Below are positions 44,339 to 54,180 of a DNA stretch of 64,000 bases, one piece after another. The DNA lies in NCBI RefSeq assembly GCF_000146185.1, contig NC_012778.1, positions 999,001 through 1,063,000 of the forward strand, given 5' to 3'. Source of the DNA: [Eubacterium] eligens ATCC 27750. GTDB taxonomy: Bacteria > Bacillota > Clostridia > Lachnospirales > Lachnospiraceae. The notes under the pieces are model-generated. The model searched no databases, was not told where the DNA came from, and saw only the letters and a list, made by a program, of their open reading frames with translations. Made by a program: the position numbers and the translations under genes. Each line of letters starts with the position of its first letter. Position 1 is the stretch's first letter.

Positions 44339-45073
44339 TTATCTTTTAATTTGGTTTCGTTGTAATATTGATATCTCTTCTTTGGTAAGTGCTCTGTATT
44401 CACCTGTTTTTAGGCTTTCATCAAGTGGTAATGCACCAAATGTTATACGCTTAAGGAACAGAACCTCTGAACCTATGGCAGTAAACATTCTCTTTACCTG
44501 ATGAAACTTACCCTCATGTATTGTTACATGAATCTCAGAATAATCCTTATCAGAATTATAGCTTAATACCTTTAATATGGCAGGAAGTGCTGTCAGCTCT
44601 TCATCAACGAATAGTCCATCAGCAAACTGCTTAACTTCCATATCACTTATCTTACCTTTAACTTTGGCATAATAAGTCTTATCAACATGCTTTTTAGGTG
44701 ATAGCAGATCATGTGCCATAGCACCATCATTCGTAATTATAAGAAGCCCTTCGGTGTCCTTATCAAGTCTTCCTACAGGAAAAAGGTCTTTTCTGTTCTT
44801 ATTTTTAATAAGGTCAATCACTGTTGTACATGTATTGTCATCAGTTGCTGAAACAACACCGGCAGGCTTGTTAAGCATAAAATACTCATATTCATGATAG
44901 CCCACAGCATTACCATCTACATTTACAGAATCACCATCTGTATTAATCTTTGATTCAGGCTTTGTCACAATATTGTCATTAACAGTGACTCTCTTTTTTC
45001 TTATCAGTTCTTTAACTTCACTGCGTGTACCAACCTGCATGTCTGCAAGATATTTATCAAGTCTTATAAGCAT
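44339..45073 (-). CDS. RsuA-family 16S rRNA pseudouridine synthase
   Basis: A 244-residue enzyme with an N-terminal S4 domain (about 1-60, [20 protein letters not shown] in two pieces RLDKYLADM and [11 protein letters not shown]) and the catalytic domain: [14 protein letters not shown] near 65, catalytic Asp in [20 protein letters not shown] near 98 and [12 protein letters not shown] near 185. E. coli RsuA makes pseudouridine 516 of 16S rRNA; the same target is probable but RluE/RluF-type activity cannot be excluded. Starts one base after the rsmF-like stop. Confidence 0.9.
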   Translation of the reverse strand: MLIRLDKYLADMQVGTRSEVKELIRKKRVTVNDNIVTKPESKINTDGDSVNVDGNAVGYHEYEYFMLNKPAGVVSATDDNTCTTVIDLIKNKNRKDLFPVGRLDKDTEGLLIITNDGAMAHDLLSPKKHVDKTYYAKVKGKISDMEVKQFADGLFVDEELTALPAILKVLSYNSDKDYSEIHVTIHEGKFHQVKRMFTAIGSEVLFLKRITFGALPLDESLKTGEYRALTKEEISILQRNQIKR

Positions 45074-46432
45074 TTACATCCATCTCCAGCCTGCAAGATA
45101 TTTATTTTTTAACTGTCCGTTAGCGTTCTTGCCCCATCCAAGTGGATAGCCATCAACACATACAAGTGTCCAGCCAGATTTGACATTAAAATCATCAATA
45201 TCGATAGTCTCTCCTTTAAGATATCTGATTACTCTGTCATCTGAAACAGAAAGGTCAAGACAGTTATTAAACTGATCATTAGTAAGTGCCATTGCAAATG
45301 CCTGACTCGGTTCAAAACGGTTCTTCTTAAGTTCACCTAGCAGCAGACCATTTCTTATAATTCTTAAACCGCGTTCCTCTGCCATATAAGGAGATGTAAG
45401 AAAGACCCTTGTATCTCTTATATTGATATAAGCAGGGTCATATTCAAATGTTGTGCTGTCCATGAACTCCTTTAATTCATCAGGAAGCTTTGTCTTTCCT
45501 GATACAGGTCTTTTAGAAGATGTATAATCTTCGCCGTCTTTCTCAAATAATGCCACAAAATGTCCTTCTCCAGGCATCTTATGAGGAAATATTCTGACAG
45601 CCTTCTCAAGATGATATCCTTCATCAGTATCAAAGCCGTGTGAGAAGCCTTCATATGGCTTGATATCTATAAGGTGCATATCAGGTCTGTTGGTAAGAAG
45701 ATGTATTACTGAATCTTCATCCTCCAGCTTTGAAAATGTGCATGTAGAATATAATAATTTACCGCCCGGTTTTAACATGTCAGCACCGGCAAGAATGATA
45801 TTCCTCTGAATCTGCGAATAGAACTCAGGACCATTCTTTTCCCATGCTTTGATAAGCTTATTGTCTTTTCTGAACATTCCTTCACCTGAGCATGGAGCAT
45901 CAATAAGTACTTTGTCAAAGAATCCTGAGAATCTTGAAGCTATACCCACAGGGTCTTCATTAAGGACGCACAGATTAGGAACACCGAATACTTCAACATT
46001 CTTAAGAAGTGCTTTGGCACGCGAATTGCTTATATCATTGGTTATAAGTAGTCCTGTTTTGTTTAATTTGGCTGCAAGCTCTGTTGACTTGCCTCCGGGA
46101 GCTGCACACATATCGAACACAACATCTCCCTCATCAATAGGAAGAACATTTGCCGGTGTCATGGCACTTGGCTCCTGAATATAATATAAGCCTGCAAAAT
46201 AATATGGGTGTTTAGCAGGCTTGTCATCTTCTGAATAATAGAATCCGTTCTCAATCCAAGGAACAGGTTCTAACTTAAACGGACATATCTTAAGGAAATC
46301 CTCTGTTGAAATTTTAAGGTTATTGACACGCAGTCCATATAATCTCTTATCATTAAAGCTTTCTATATAGCTGTCATATTCATCACCTAACATCATTTTC
46401 ATTGATTCTGTATATTTCTCTGGTAAATTCAC
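45074..46432 (-). CDS. RsmF-like 16S rRNA m5C methyltransferase (NOL1/NOP2/Sun family)
   Basis: SAM-dependent cytosine-C5 methyltransferase, 452 residues. SAM-binding motif I VFDMCAAPGGKSTELAA near 107, both family cysteines in IDAPCSGEGMFRKD near 176 and YSTCTFSKLEDE near 232 (catalytic and release Cys), plus a C-terminal PUA-like part (about 290-452) with GLLLGELKKNRFEPSQAFAMAL as found in Gram-positive RsmF/YebU homologues. GAGG seven bases before GTG at 46432 decides the start; the longer frame would overlap the alarmone synthetase gene. Confidence 0.9.
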   Translation of the reverse strand: MNLPEKYTESMKMMLGDEYDSYIESFNDKRLYGLRVNNLKISTEDFLKICPFKLEPVPWIENGFYYSEDDKPAKHPYYFAGLYYIQEPSAMTPANVLPIDEGDVVFDMCAAPGGKSTELAAKLNKTGLLITNDISNSRAKALLKNVEVFGVPNLCVLNEDPVGIASRFSGFFDKVLIDAPCSGEGMFRKDNKLIKAWEKNGPEFYSQIQRNIILAGADMLKPGGKLLYSTCTFSKLEDEDSVIHLLTNRPDMHLIDIKPYEGFSHGFDTDEGYHLEKAVRIFPHKMPGEGHFVALFEKDGEDYTSSKRPVSGKTKLPDELKEFMDSTTFEYDPAYINIRDTRVFLTSPYMAEERGLRIIRNGLLLGELKKNRFEPSQAFAMALTNDQFNNCLDLSVSDDRVIRYLKGETIDIDDFNVKSGWTLVCVDGYPLGWGKNANGQLKNKYLAGWRWM

Positions 46433-46469
46433 TTTGTATACCTCAATTCTGTATAGTTTCTGTAATGAG

Positions 46470-47273
46470 TTACTGCACTGACTGTGCCCGGTAATCCTCA
46501 GCAATTATATCCAACTGGCGTGAAAATCTTGAAAGTTCATTAACATCGCCTTTTTCAAATATTTCATAGAATTCATCCTGGATTTTTATAACAACCTGCT
46601 TATTGGCAACCTTGTACAGATTCTGGATTGTACTTAATATATCTGAAACAATATTTGCCTTAACCATAAAGTAGGTCTGGGAATTAATAATTTCATCATG
46701 GATAGATGACATTTCGTTATCAAGTGTTATAAGTGCATCTGATGCCGCATTTAGTCTTTCTTTCACATGTGCAGGAATTTCACCATCATATTTGTATTGA
46801 AGCGAATGTTCAATAATTGCCCAGAAATTCATGCCAAGAGTTCTTATCTGAATCTCCACAGGTATAATAGTAGTACCTTTCACTGTCTCAACTTCATAAT
46901 GGACTATAAGGTGATAACTTCTATAACCACTGTCTTTAATATTCTTAATATAATCCTTCTCACTTATTACAGTCATGTCTTTTCGTTTCTTGATAAGCCT
47001 CACGACTGTATATATATCTTCTGTAAACTGGCATATAAGTCTGATTCCTGCAATATCAAAAAGGTTTTCCTGTATTTTATCAATATCAATTCCTCGTCTC
47101 TGTGCCTTTTCAATTATACTGGAAATGCTTTTAACCCTTCCTAAAACCTGTTCTATCGGTGAATACACGCCAGCCTGACGATACTCTTTAATTATATGAT
47201 TAAATTTAACCTGAAGTTCTTCCACCGCAAGATCGTAAGGTGTAAGAATTTCCTTCCACATCTGAATTTCCAT
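46470..47273 (-). CDS. Small alarmone synthetase (RelA/SpoT synthetase domain)
   Basis: Makes (p)ppGpp from ATP and GDP/GTP without a hydrolase domain. The 267-residue protein resembles the RelQ/YjbM group: GRVKSISSIIEKAQRRGID near 45, DIAGIRLICQFTEDIYTVVRLIKKR near 73, KDSGYRSYHLIVHYEVETV near 108, and EIQIRTLGMNFWAIIEHSLQYKYDG near 140, the conserved catalytic and substrate-binding elements. The extra C-terminal helices support tetramerisation in relatives. TATAAT with an extended TG (47305-47310, - strand) is a probable promoter. AAGGAGA precedes the ATG. Confidence 0.93.
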   Translation of the reverse strand: MEIQMWKEILTPYDLAVEELQVKFNHIIKEYRQAGVYSPIEQVLGRVKSISSIIEKAQRRGIDIDKIQENLFDIAGIRLICQFTEDIYTVVRLIKKRKDMTVISEKDYIKNIKDSGYRSYHLIVHYEVETVKGTTIIPVEIQIRTLGMNFWAIIEHSLQYKYDGEIPAHVKERLNAASDALITLDNEMSSIHDEIINSQTYFMVKANIVSDILSTIQNLYKVANKQVVIKIQDEFYEIFEKGDVNELSRFSRQLDIIAEDYRAQSVQ

Positions 47274-47367
47274 TGTAATCTCCTTGATTGCAAATTTACA
47301 TTTTATTATAACACATAATTAGAATTTTTTGAGAATATTATTAAATATCAATTGTCAAAGAGGTCGT

Positions 47368-48231
47368 ATGATAAGCATACTATTATTACTTCTGTTTATT
47401 TTTTCGGCATTGTCAGTTCCTGTATGTGAGGGTGTGATATCAGGTCTGTATCTTTTCGGAATAAAAGTATTTCCGGGTTTATTTATTTCATTTATATTAA
47501 CAGGCATGCTTGTAAGAATACTGGAATATAAAGGAACAAAAAGTATTGTAATACTTGTACTTGCAGGTATAATGACAGGATTTCCCAATGGAGCATATAT
47601 ATGTTCGTGGTACAAAAAAAATAATCCGGACAGCAGGTTTACGGACAGGCTGGCAGGTCTGATTAACATTCCAAGCCCGGCGTTTCTTATAAGTTATGTA
47701 TATATTAATATTCTTGAAAGGAAAATAAGTTTAGTAATATTTCTTCTTGTTACATATATTCCTGTTATTTTATGTTCTATCATTTTATTATTGAAATATA
47801 ATCATAAGCAGCGCAATGAAAAAAATCTGTCACAGAATCTGAATTTCAGGAAATTATTTAAAATATTTGAAGAATCAGTAAATGCATCTGTTGAAACCAC
47901 TCTTAAACTTGGCGTATATATTATACTTTTTTCCGTAATAATAAGTATAATGCAATGTATCCCGATAAAAGGTTTTATAAATAAAATGTTGGCAGGCTCA
48001 TTAGAAATATCAAATGGACTCTGCATAATAAAACAGTCAGATTTACCATATATATTTAGGCTTTCAGCTATTGTTTTTCTTGATGCATTTGGCGGAATAT
48101 GCACAATAATGCAGACAAAATGTGTATGTGGCCAATACATAAGCATAAAAAAATACATATGTCAGAAAATGATTCTATGTATTGTAACACAGATAATATT
48201 GATTCTGACATATGTATTAAAATTAATATAA
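47368..48231 (+). CDS. YlbJ-like multi-pass membrane protein (GATE/nucleoside-recognition domain)
   Basis: A 287-residue protein with about eight hydrophobic segments. Motifs resemble sporulation membrane protein YlbJ: GIKVFPGLFISFILTGML near 32 (family LFPFFVLS...), GIMTGFPNGAYICSWY near 70 (family GYP-GAK) and FLDAFGGICTIMQTKCVCG near 232 (family GGFSVHAQV). YlbJ relatives act in engulfment/spore maturation; that is inference, and the similarity is partial. AGAGGTCGT supports ATG at 47368. It is a lone + strand gene whose end nearly touches the opposing coiled-coil gene (four bases apart). Confidence 0.72.
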   Translation: MISILLLLLFIFSALSVPVCEGVISGLYLFGIKVFPGLFISFILTGMLVRILEYKGTKSIVILVLAGIMTGFPNGAYICSWYKKNNPDSRFTDRLAGLINIPSPAFLISYVYINILERKISLVIFLLVTYIPVILCSIILLLKYNHKQRNEKNLSQNLNFRKLFKIFEESVNASVETTLKLGVYIILFSVIISIMQCIPIKGFINKMLAGSLEISNGLCIIKQSDLPYIFRLSAIVFLDAFGGICTIMQTKCVCGQYISIKKYICQKMILCIVTQIILILTYVLKLI

Positions 48232-48235
48232 TCAA

Positions 48236-48847
48236 TTATTCTTCATCATCTGATTGTGAATCAGTTTCGTTAGAAGCGTCAGTATCAGCAGATTCTTCTG
48301 TACTGTTTTCTTCTATTCCACTAAGTTCATTTCTGTTATTATTAACGACAGAAAGAACATTTTCAAGACCTGAAAGAAGTGAATCATATTTTTCTTTATT
48401 GTCTTTTATTGAATGTTCTATAATATACTGAAGCTTAGCCAGCATGTCATCTGTATACTGCATTGCTCCATATCTGATGCTGTTGGCTTCCTCTGTAGCG
48501 TTATCCAGGATTGTCTGTGCCTGAGCAGTTGCCTGTTCAATAAGTTCGTTAGCCTGAGCATAGGCTCTCTGCATAATTTCATGCTCATTAATAAGTTCTT
48601 CTGTCTGAATCTGAGCAGCATTGATAATTGCATCCGCCTGTTCCTTTGCATCTGCAAGGATGGCATCTTTATTACTTAATATTTTCTGATATTTCTTTAC
48701 CTCATCAGGAGTTTTTAATCTTAACTCAGTAAGCATGTCTTCTAATTGTTCTTTATTAACAATAATTTTAACATTAGATAATGGATAATATTTACAATTA
48801 TCTATATAACTCTCAATATCACTTATTAATTGCTCAATTCTACTCAT
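48236..48847 (-). CDS. Coiled-coil protein, ATP synthase B / DivIVA-like
   Basis: A 203-residue, almost fully helical cytoplasmic protein. From about 50 to 165 it shows continuous heptads rich in Ala, Glu, Gln (ILADAKEQADAIINAAQIQTEE in parts ADAKEQADAIINAA and QANELIEQATAQAQTILDNA), like the stalk of ATP synthase subunit b or DivIVA family. The C-terminal 40 residues are acidic and disordered (SADTDASNETDSQSDDEE). Such genes occur before coaD in Lachnospiraceae; the position and DivIVA resemblance suggest a cell-envelope or polar scaffold, unproven. Confidence 0.72.
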   Translation of the reverse strand: MSRIEQLISDIESYIDNCKYYPLSNVKIIVNKEQLEDMLTELRLKTPDEVKKYQKILSNKDAILADAKEQADAIINAAQIQTEELINEHEIMQRAYAQANELIEQATAQAQTILDNATEEANSIRYGAMQYTDDMLAKLQYIIEHSIKDNKEKYDSLLSGLENVLSVVNNNRNELSGIEENSTEESADTDASNETDSQSDDEE

Positions 48848-48870
48848 GGTAATACTCCTTTATTAGTGTT

Positions 48871-49356
48871 TTATTGCTTAATCCCATATTTTTCATATAC
48901 TCTGTCAATTATCTCTTCTGGAACGAACTTATGAATATCTCCCCCATACATAGCCATTTCCTTTACAATACTTGAACTTAAGTAAGCATATTTCAGGCTT
49001 GTTGTAAGGAATATAGTGTCAATTCCAGGAGCTGCAACTCTGTTTGTCTGTGACATGGCAAGTTCATATTCAAAATCAGTAACAGCTCTTAATCCCCTTA
49101 TAATAACAGATACATTATGTTCTGCAGCGAAATCAACCAAAAGACCACTGAAGCTTAATACTTCAACATTAGACAAGTCCTTAGTGACTTCCCTTAACAT
49201 ATTAACACGCTCTTCTACTGAAAACAATGGTGTTTTGGTACTGTTATTAAGTACACCAACTATTAAATGATCGACAAGACTTGCTGAACGCCTTATTATA
49301 TCCAAATGTCCTAATGTTACCGGGTCAAAGCTTCCTGGATAAATTGCTTTCTTCAC
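48871..49356 (-). CDS. coaD: Phosphopantetheine adenylyltransferase
   Basis: Penultimate step of coenzyme A synthesis. The 161-residue protein has [19 protein letters not shown] at the N terminus (TxGH nucleotide site), [22 protein letters not shown] near 89 and [21 protein letters not shown] near 128. The start is GTG at 49356 with AAGGAG; it follows rsmD by two bases, the standard rsmD-coaD pair. Confidence 0.96.
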
Positions 49357-49358
49357 AG

Positions 49359-49919
49359 TTATTCACTCTCCTTTAGTCTTATAAATATGTGCTTGTTTGT
49401 TTTATAATTTTTGACTTTTATTGTCTCAAAACCACACTCATTAATATAATCTAAAGGAACATGCAGAGCTTCCTCTATTATGATTATTGTATATTTATCA
49501 ATTATATCTGAATGTGATAATGCATTTAAAACATCATATTCGTAATCTTTCCCATATGGAGGATCCATAAATATAATGTCAAATACTCCTTTTCCTGCAA
49601 GTCTGTTTATAGCTGATAAAACATCCTGTTCCATTATAACAGCTTTTGAATCAAGCTTTGTAAATGCAAGATTGTCTTTAATAACAGCTAATGCTGCTCT
49701 TGCATTTTCGACGAGAACGGCTTCTTTAGCACCGCGGCTTAATGCTTCAATGCCAATAGCACCGCTTCCTGCGTATAAATCAAGAAATCTACATCCAGCA
49801 ATATCTGACTGTAACATATTAAAAAGAGTTTCTTTAATTCTATCTGTAGTAGGTCTTGTGTTGTCCCCCTCTGCTGCTTTAAGAGGCAGACTGCGGGCTG
49901 TACCGGCTATTACTCTCAT
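49359..49919 (-). CDS. rsmD: 16S rRNA (guanine966-N2) methyltransferase
   Basis: Methylates G966 of 16S rRNA. In 186 residues: [13 protein letters not shown] at the N terminus, [15 protein letters not shown] near 22, SAM motif [20 protein letters not shown] near 45 and the catalytic DPPY motif in [13 protein letters not shown] near 117. AAGGAATT precedes the ATG. The regulator gene upstream ends 25 bp away. Confidence 0.95.
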   Translation of the reverse strand: MRVIAGTARSLPLKAAEGDNTRPTTDRIKETLFNMLQSDIAGCRFLDLYAGSGAIGIEALSRGAKEAVLVENARAALAVIKDNLAFTKLDSKAVIMEQDVLSAINRLAGKGVFDIIFMDPPYGKDYEYDVLNALSHSDIIDKYTIIIIEEALHVPLDYINECGFETIKVKNYKTNKHIFIRLKESE

Positions 49920-49944
49920 ATTAATAATTCCTTTTCCTATATTC

Positions 49945-52428
49945 TTATTCGAAAAAATTCTTTAATTCAGCGCGTGAATTGATTTGCAGCTTATTAAATA
50001 TAACCTTCATATTAGATTTGACAGTGCTTTCTGCAATGAATAACTGAGCTGCAATTTCTTTGTTAGAAAGCCGTTGCGCTGCAAGCTTGGCAACATCAGC
50101 TTCTCTTACTGTAAGTCCATAATCAGCAAGTACATGACCTGCTTTTTTTATGCTTTTAATACCCTTTTCATAATTTTTTGAAATTTTTACTATGTGTTTT
50201 ATAAAGCTTGAAAAATCACGGCTTACAACTGTTTCTGCAATAAGATCAGATATTAAGCTGTAATTATGTACGAAAGGCATATATATATTGTCCGGCTCGG
50301 CAAGTTTTATTGCTTCTAATAAAAACTTATGTGCTTTTTCAGTTTCACCTGTTTGATAGTTAGCAACAGCAAGATATATATATGTGTAAATCTGTGGTAG
50401 AACATATGAAAAAAGGTTGTTCAGCCCTAATAACTGTCCGCTTATTCCTAAGAAATGATGATATTCACCATTAAGAATAAGGTATTTACCAAACAGTACA
50501 TTTACAAAGCTGAGTGAATAAAAACTGACAGTATCTTCAATTTTTTTCTGATCTTTAAGCCATGCGGCAATTTCATCCTGATGTTCTATATTACTGAGCA
50601 TACATGCATTACATATATCTGCAAGCTTGACAAGAGAACCGGTTTTATTATCATCTTTTCTTGCAGCCTGTTCAATTTTGTTCATGTTTTCTTTATATTG
50701 ATCGTTAAGACCTCTGTATAAAGAGATATTTGCTAAAATATAACAGGCTGCAATATATATACCATACTGGTTACGGCTGTCAGCCATATAGATTGTTTTC
50801 TGGCATAATATTTCAGCACTGTCAAAATCGCCTCTATTATATAAAGCATCTGCTTTCATAACAGCTTCAAAGCCTTTTCCATGCCCATTTGTTATGCGGT
50901 AATAATCAGGCGCACACTTCTCTAATGCATTTATCTCTTCATCAAGTGCACCAGCCTGTCTGTGATATAACATCATAACCGAAGGGCACTCAAAATTAAA
51001 CGGAAAACCATTGGCAATTATATTAACAGGTGATTTTGAAAGAGTCGGAATAATATTGAACGCCTCTCTCATTTTATTAAAATCATTATATCCCGTATAT
51101 GCTTTAATATATTGGAGCTCTGCAAGATATAAAATTTTCTGGCTCTCATTAAGAATCGAATCATTGTTAATGTCATTGCCTATATCTGAAAGAAGTGTTT
51201 CAACCATATGCTTTTCATTAAATAAAAGCATAGAAAAACATATTATAATTGAAAATGTGTACTGACCATTCTTTTCGACATTCCAGTAATGGTTGGCAAT
51301 ATCAGAAAAAACATCCTTATTCTGTTTGATAACAAAAGGATATATATGCACAAAATCGCAAGTGCACTGATATATTTCACTATATTCCTTAGACTGACTG
51401 AAAAGTTTCATTGCCTCAAAATAATTGCCAGCCTCAAGATTAGTTCTTGCAGCACGCAGAGTAATATTTCTTAATTCTTTAGCAGGCTTTTCTTTGAGCA
51501 TCTGTTCAATAAATCTTTTGAACATAGGATTAAAACTGTATTTTCGAGTATGCTCATTATAATCAACAAATGCAATACCATTAAGCATATCAAGACATTC
51601 TTTTTCTTTTAACAGTGTCTGTTTAATACATTGGTTTAATGTGAAAGAACTGAATACACCCATATCTGACAAAAATTCTCTTTCATCATGGTTTAATTCC
51701 AGCCATATATTATTTTCAATGAATGTATTGCATTTATCGTTTACAAATTCTACCATTCCATTCTTATGAGCTTCCGCACATAAATGTACAACATAAGGCC
51801 ATCCTGATGTTGTTTCATATATTGTTTTGGCAGTTTCTTTATCAAGAATAACTTCATTAAGACGGAAATAATCTTCTATATCTTCAAGAGAAAATGAGAG
51901 TTCATTTTTTCCAATGCCTAATGCTTCATCCTTTGATATCAGGTTAATTATATTCTGGCTTGTGATTTTCCTTAATATAAATATATACTTAAAACCAATA
52001 GCAGTTGATGAATATGAAGATGCAAATATTTTACATATATTATCATCCAGTATATTATCAAAATTATCAATTATAAGCAGAGCTGAAGATTTGTCAGAAT
52101 TCATAATTGAAAGGATATTAATAATCGCATTTACATCTTCCGGAGAATCAGGAAAGCCTATTTTCTTAAAGGATTCAGCAAAAGATGGGTTAAGAATCTT
52201 TATTGCATTGCATAAGTTCTCCCAGAATATATCCCGCGAACTATCTGCATCTATCCAAAGAACGGTGTAACCTGAATAATTCTTAAAAAAAGTTTTGCAG
52301 ACTTTGGATTTTCCGTAGCCTGTTGGTGCATATATAAAACTATATCTGTACATCTCAAAACGGCCAAGTGATTCTTTCAGACTGTTGGATATATATGCCC
52401 TGTTAGTTAAATTACGGATATGAGCCAT
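49945..52428 (-). CDS. Large LuxR/MalT-like ATP-dependent transcriptional regulator
   Basis: An 827-residue signal-transduction ATPase with HTH. N-terminal NTPase: P-loop YAPTGYGKSKVCKTFF near 35, Walker B-like ALLIIDNFDNIL near 115. The middle (about 340-740) is helical and TPR-like. The C-terminal LuxR HTH is clear: LTVREADVAKLAAQRLSNKEIAAQLFIAESTVKSNMKVIF in parts LTVREADVAKLAAQRLSNKE and STVKSNMKVIFNKL, near 765-820. MalT-family proteins respond to small ligands by ATP-dependent oligomerisation; ligand and targets here are unknown. Adjacent genes are housekeeping (gpsA upstream, rsmD downstream), giving no clue. Confidence 0.88.
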   Translation of the reverse strand: MAHIRNLTNRAYISNSLKESLGRFEMYRYSFIYAPTGYGKSKVCKTFFKNYSGYTVLWIDADSSRDIFWENLCNAIKILNPSFAESFKKIGFPDSPEDVNAIINILSIMNSDKSSALLIIDNFDNILDDNICKIFASSYSSTAIGFKYIFILRKITSQNIINLISKDEALGIGKNELSFSLEDIEDYFRLNEVILDKETAKTIYETTSGWPYVVHLCAEAHKNGMVEFVNDKCNTFIENNIWLELNHDEREFLSDMGVFSSFTLNQCIKQTLLKEKECLDMLNGIAFVDYNEHTRKYSFNPMFKRFIEQMLKEKPAKELRNITLRAARTNLEAGNYFEAMKLFSQSKEYSEIYQCTCDFVHIYPFVIKQNKDVFSDIANHYWNVEKNGQYTFSIIICFSMLLFNEKHMVETLLSDIGNDINNDSILNESQKILYLAELQYIKAYTGYNDFNKMREAFNIIPTLSKSPVNIIANGFPFNFECPSVMMLYHRQAGALDEEINALEKCAPDYYRITNGHGKGFEAVMKADALYNRGDFDSAEILCQKTIYMADSRNQYGIYIAACYILANISLYRGLNDQYKENMNKIEQAARKDDNKTGSLVKLADICNACMLSNIEHQDEIAAWLKDQKKIEDTVSFYSLSFVNVLFGKYLILNGEYHHFLGISGQLLGLNNLFSYVLPQIYTYIYLAVANYQTGETEKAHKFLLEAIKLAEPDNIYMPFVHNYSLISDLIAETVVSRDFSSFIKHIVKISKNYEKGIKSIKKAGHVLADYGLTVREADVAKLAAQRLSNKEIAAQLFIAESTVKSNMKVIFNKLQINSRAELKNFFE

Positions 52429-52470
52429 TGGTATCCCCCTCTTTTAATCAGGCTCAGATAAAACTGATTA

Positions 52471-53481
52471 TTATTTCCATTCAGAATTATCTATTTCAAT
52501 TTTCTTGTCTCTTAACATAAGTTCTTTAACAGCTTCAGCAGCAGGCTTGTCTTCAAAAAGCACCTTATTAACCTGCTCTACAATCGGCATCTCAATATTA
52601 TATTTCTTAGAAAGTTCTAACGCTGCCTTTGCAGAGAACACACCTTCTACTACCATCTGCACTTCTTTCATAGCCTCGTCTTTGGTGTATCCTTTACCTA
52701 TGAGGATTCCTGCACGTCTGTTACGGCTGTGCATACTTGCACATGTAACGATTAAGTCACCAATACCTGAAAGACCAGCAAAAGTATGAGGATTAGCTCC
52801 CATCGCAACACCAAGTCTTGTTATCTCAGCATTACCCCTTGTTATAAGAGCAGCTTTAGTATTATCACCATAGCCAAGCCCATCCGCAATACCTGCAGCA
52901 AGCGCGATAACATTCTTTAATGCACCACCTATGCATATTCCAAGCATATCAGGACTTGTATATACCCTGAATACATCACTCATAAAAATGTTCTGTAAAT
53001 ATTCAGCGGTTGCCTTTTCATGTGCACCTATGACACATGTTGTAGGAATACCACGGCTTACCTCTTCAGCGTGGCTTGGTCCTGATAAAACAGCAACCTT
53101 GGCACAAGGAATCTCCTCTTCTACAATCTGGCAGAGTGTTAATAAAGTATGCTCCTCAACACCTTTTGCCACATTTACAATAATCTGTCCTTCCTTTACG
53201 AAAGGTGCAATCAGCTTTGCAGTAGAACGTGTATAAGGAGATGCAACTGCAAGTACAAGTACATCTGCACTGTTAATTACATTCTCTGTATCTCCTGAAA
53301 TAGTAATACTATCAGGAATCTTTACACCCGGAAGGCATCTTTTATGTTCTCTTTCAGTCTGAAGCATGTCAACTTCATCCTTTAAAACTGACCATACTGT
53401 TACATTGTGTCCGTTGTTATTAAGAAGTAAAGCCAGACCTAAGCCCCAGCTTCCTGCTCCTAAAACACTTACATTTGCCAT
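52471..53481 (-). CDS. gpsA: Glycerol-3-phosphate dehydrogenase [NAD(P)+]
   Basis: Reduces dihydroxyacetone phosphate to sn-glycerol 3-phosphate for phospholipid synthesis. In 336 residues: Rossmann motif VLGAGSWGLGLALLL near 6, VNVAKGVEEHTLLTL near 104, VLSGPSHAEEVSRGIPT near 137, the catalytic Lys in GGALKNVIALAAGIADGLGYGDN near 188 and GIGDLIVTCASMHSRNR near 250. GGAG before ATG at 53481 decides the start. It precedes no lipid gene but follows plsY, which uses its product, 36 bp upstream. Confidence 0.95.
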   Translation of the reverse strand: MANVSVLGAGSWGLGLALLLNNNGHNVTVWSVLKDEVDMLQTEREHKRCLPGVKIPDSITISGDTENVINSADVLVLAVASPYTRSTAKLIAPFVKEGQIIVNVAKGVEEHTLLTLCQIVEEEIPCAKVAVLSGPSHAEEVSRGIPTTCVIGAHEKATAEYLQNIFMSDVFRVYTSPDMLGICIGGALKNVIALAAGIADGLGYGDNTKAALITRGNAEITRLGVAMGANPHTFAGLSGIGDLIVTCASMHSRNRRAGILIGKGYTKDEAMKEVQMVVEGVFSAKAALELSKKYNIEMPIVEQVNKVLFEDKPAAEAVKELMLRDKKIEIDNSEWK

Positions 53482-53517
53482 AATTATACTCCAATCTGCG
53501 CATAAGCGCATCAAAAA

Positions 53518-54180
53518 TTAATTCTTTTTTTCACCGATTTTTCGTTCTGTTCCCTGAACCAGTCTTACAATATTACTGCGGTGTCTGATAAATGCAAGCG
53601 CTGCAAGAGCGAAAACAATAACAGTACCTTCAACAAGGTCTGTTCCATTTAATGGAAGCCAGCCTAAGAATCCCCATATAAGAAATTCTACAAAAAACAT
53701 TGCCATGCCTATAAGTGAGGCCAGTGAAACATAACGGCTTATCCTGGCTACAAGTGCAAAAAAGACAATACCAAAAACTGTAAACATGAAACAGTATTTA
53801 GGGAAAAGCATAAGACTTATAACAACACCTGAAGATGCTGCTATTCCCTTTCCACCCTTAAACTTAAGGTAGAACGGAAAATTATGTCCAAGCACGATTC
53901 CAAGTCCACAATACAGAAACAGAAGCATTTCCGGAATTGCAGTATGTGGTACTATAAGAAAATGTATCAATATATCAGCAATAACTGCTTTAAATGCATC
54001 TAAAAGATAAGTTGCAATTCCGGCTTTCTTGCCAAGAGTTCTCATAACATTGGTAGTTCCCGCATTGCCACTGCCATAATCCCTGATGTCAATCTTATTG
54101 AACTTTCCCATCCAGTATCCTGCCTGAATGAGTGCTCCGGCAAAATATCCATATATAAGAACACCTATTTTAAATAACAT
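53518..54180 (-). CDS. plsY: Acyl-phosphate glycerol-3-phosphate acyltransferase
   Basis: Membrane enzyme adding the first acyl chain to glycerol 3-phosphate. The 220-residue protein has five to six membrane segments and the three PlsY motifs: DIRDYGSGNAGTTNVMRTLGKKAG near 30, GHNFPFYLKFKGGKGIAASSGV near 100 and a late RHRSNIVRLVQGTERKIG. Partner gpsA is the next gene. Its ATG overlaps the der stop (TAATG). Confidence 0.95.
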   Translation of the reverse strand: MLFKIGVLIYGYFAGALIQAGYWMGKFNKIDIRDYGSGNAGTTNVMRTLGKKAGIATYLLDAFKAVIADILIHFLIVPHTAIPEMLLFLYCGLGIVLGHNFPFYLKFKGGKGIAASSGVVISLMLFPKYCFMFTVFGIVFFALVARISRYVSLASLIGMAMFFVEFLIWGFLGWLPLNGTDLVEGTVIVFALAALAFIRHRSNIVRLVQGTERKIGEKKN

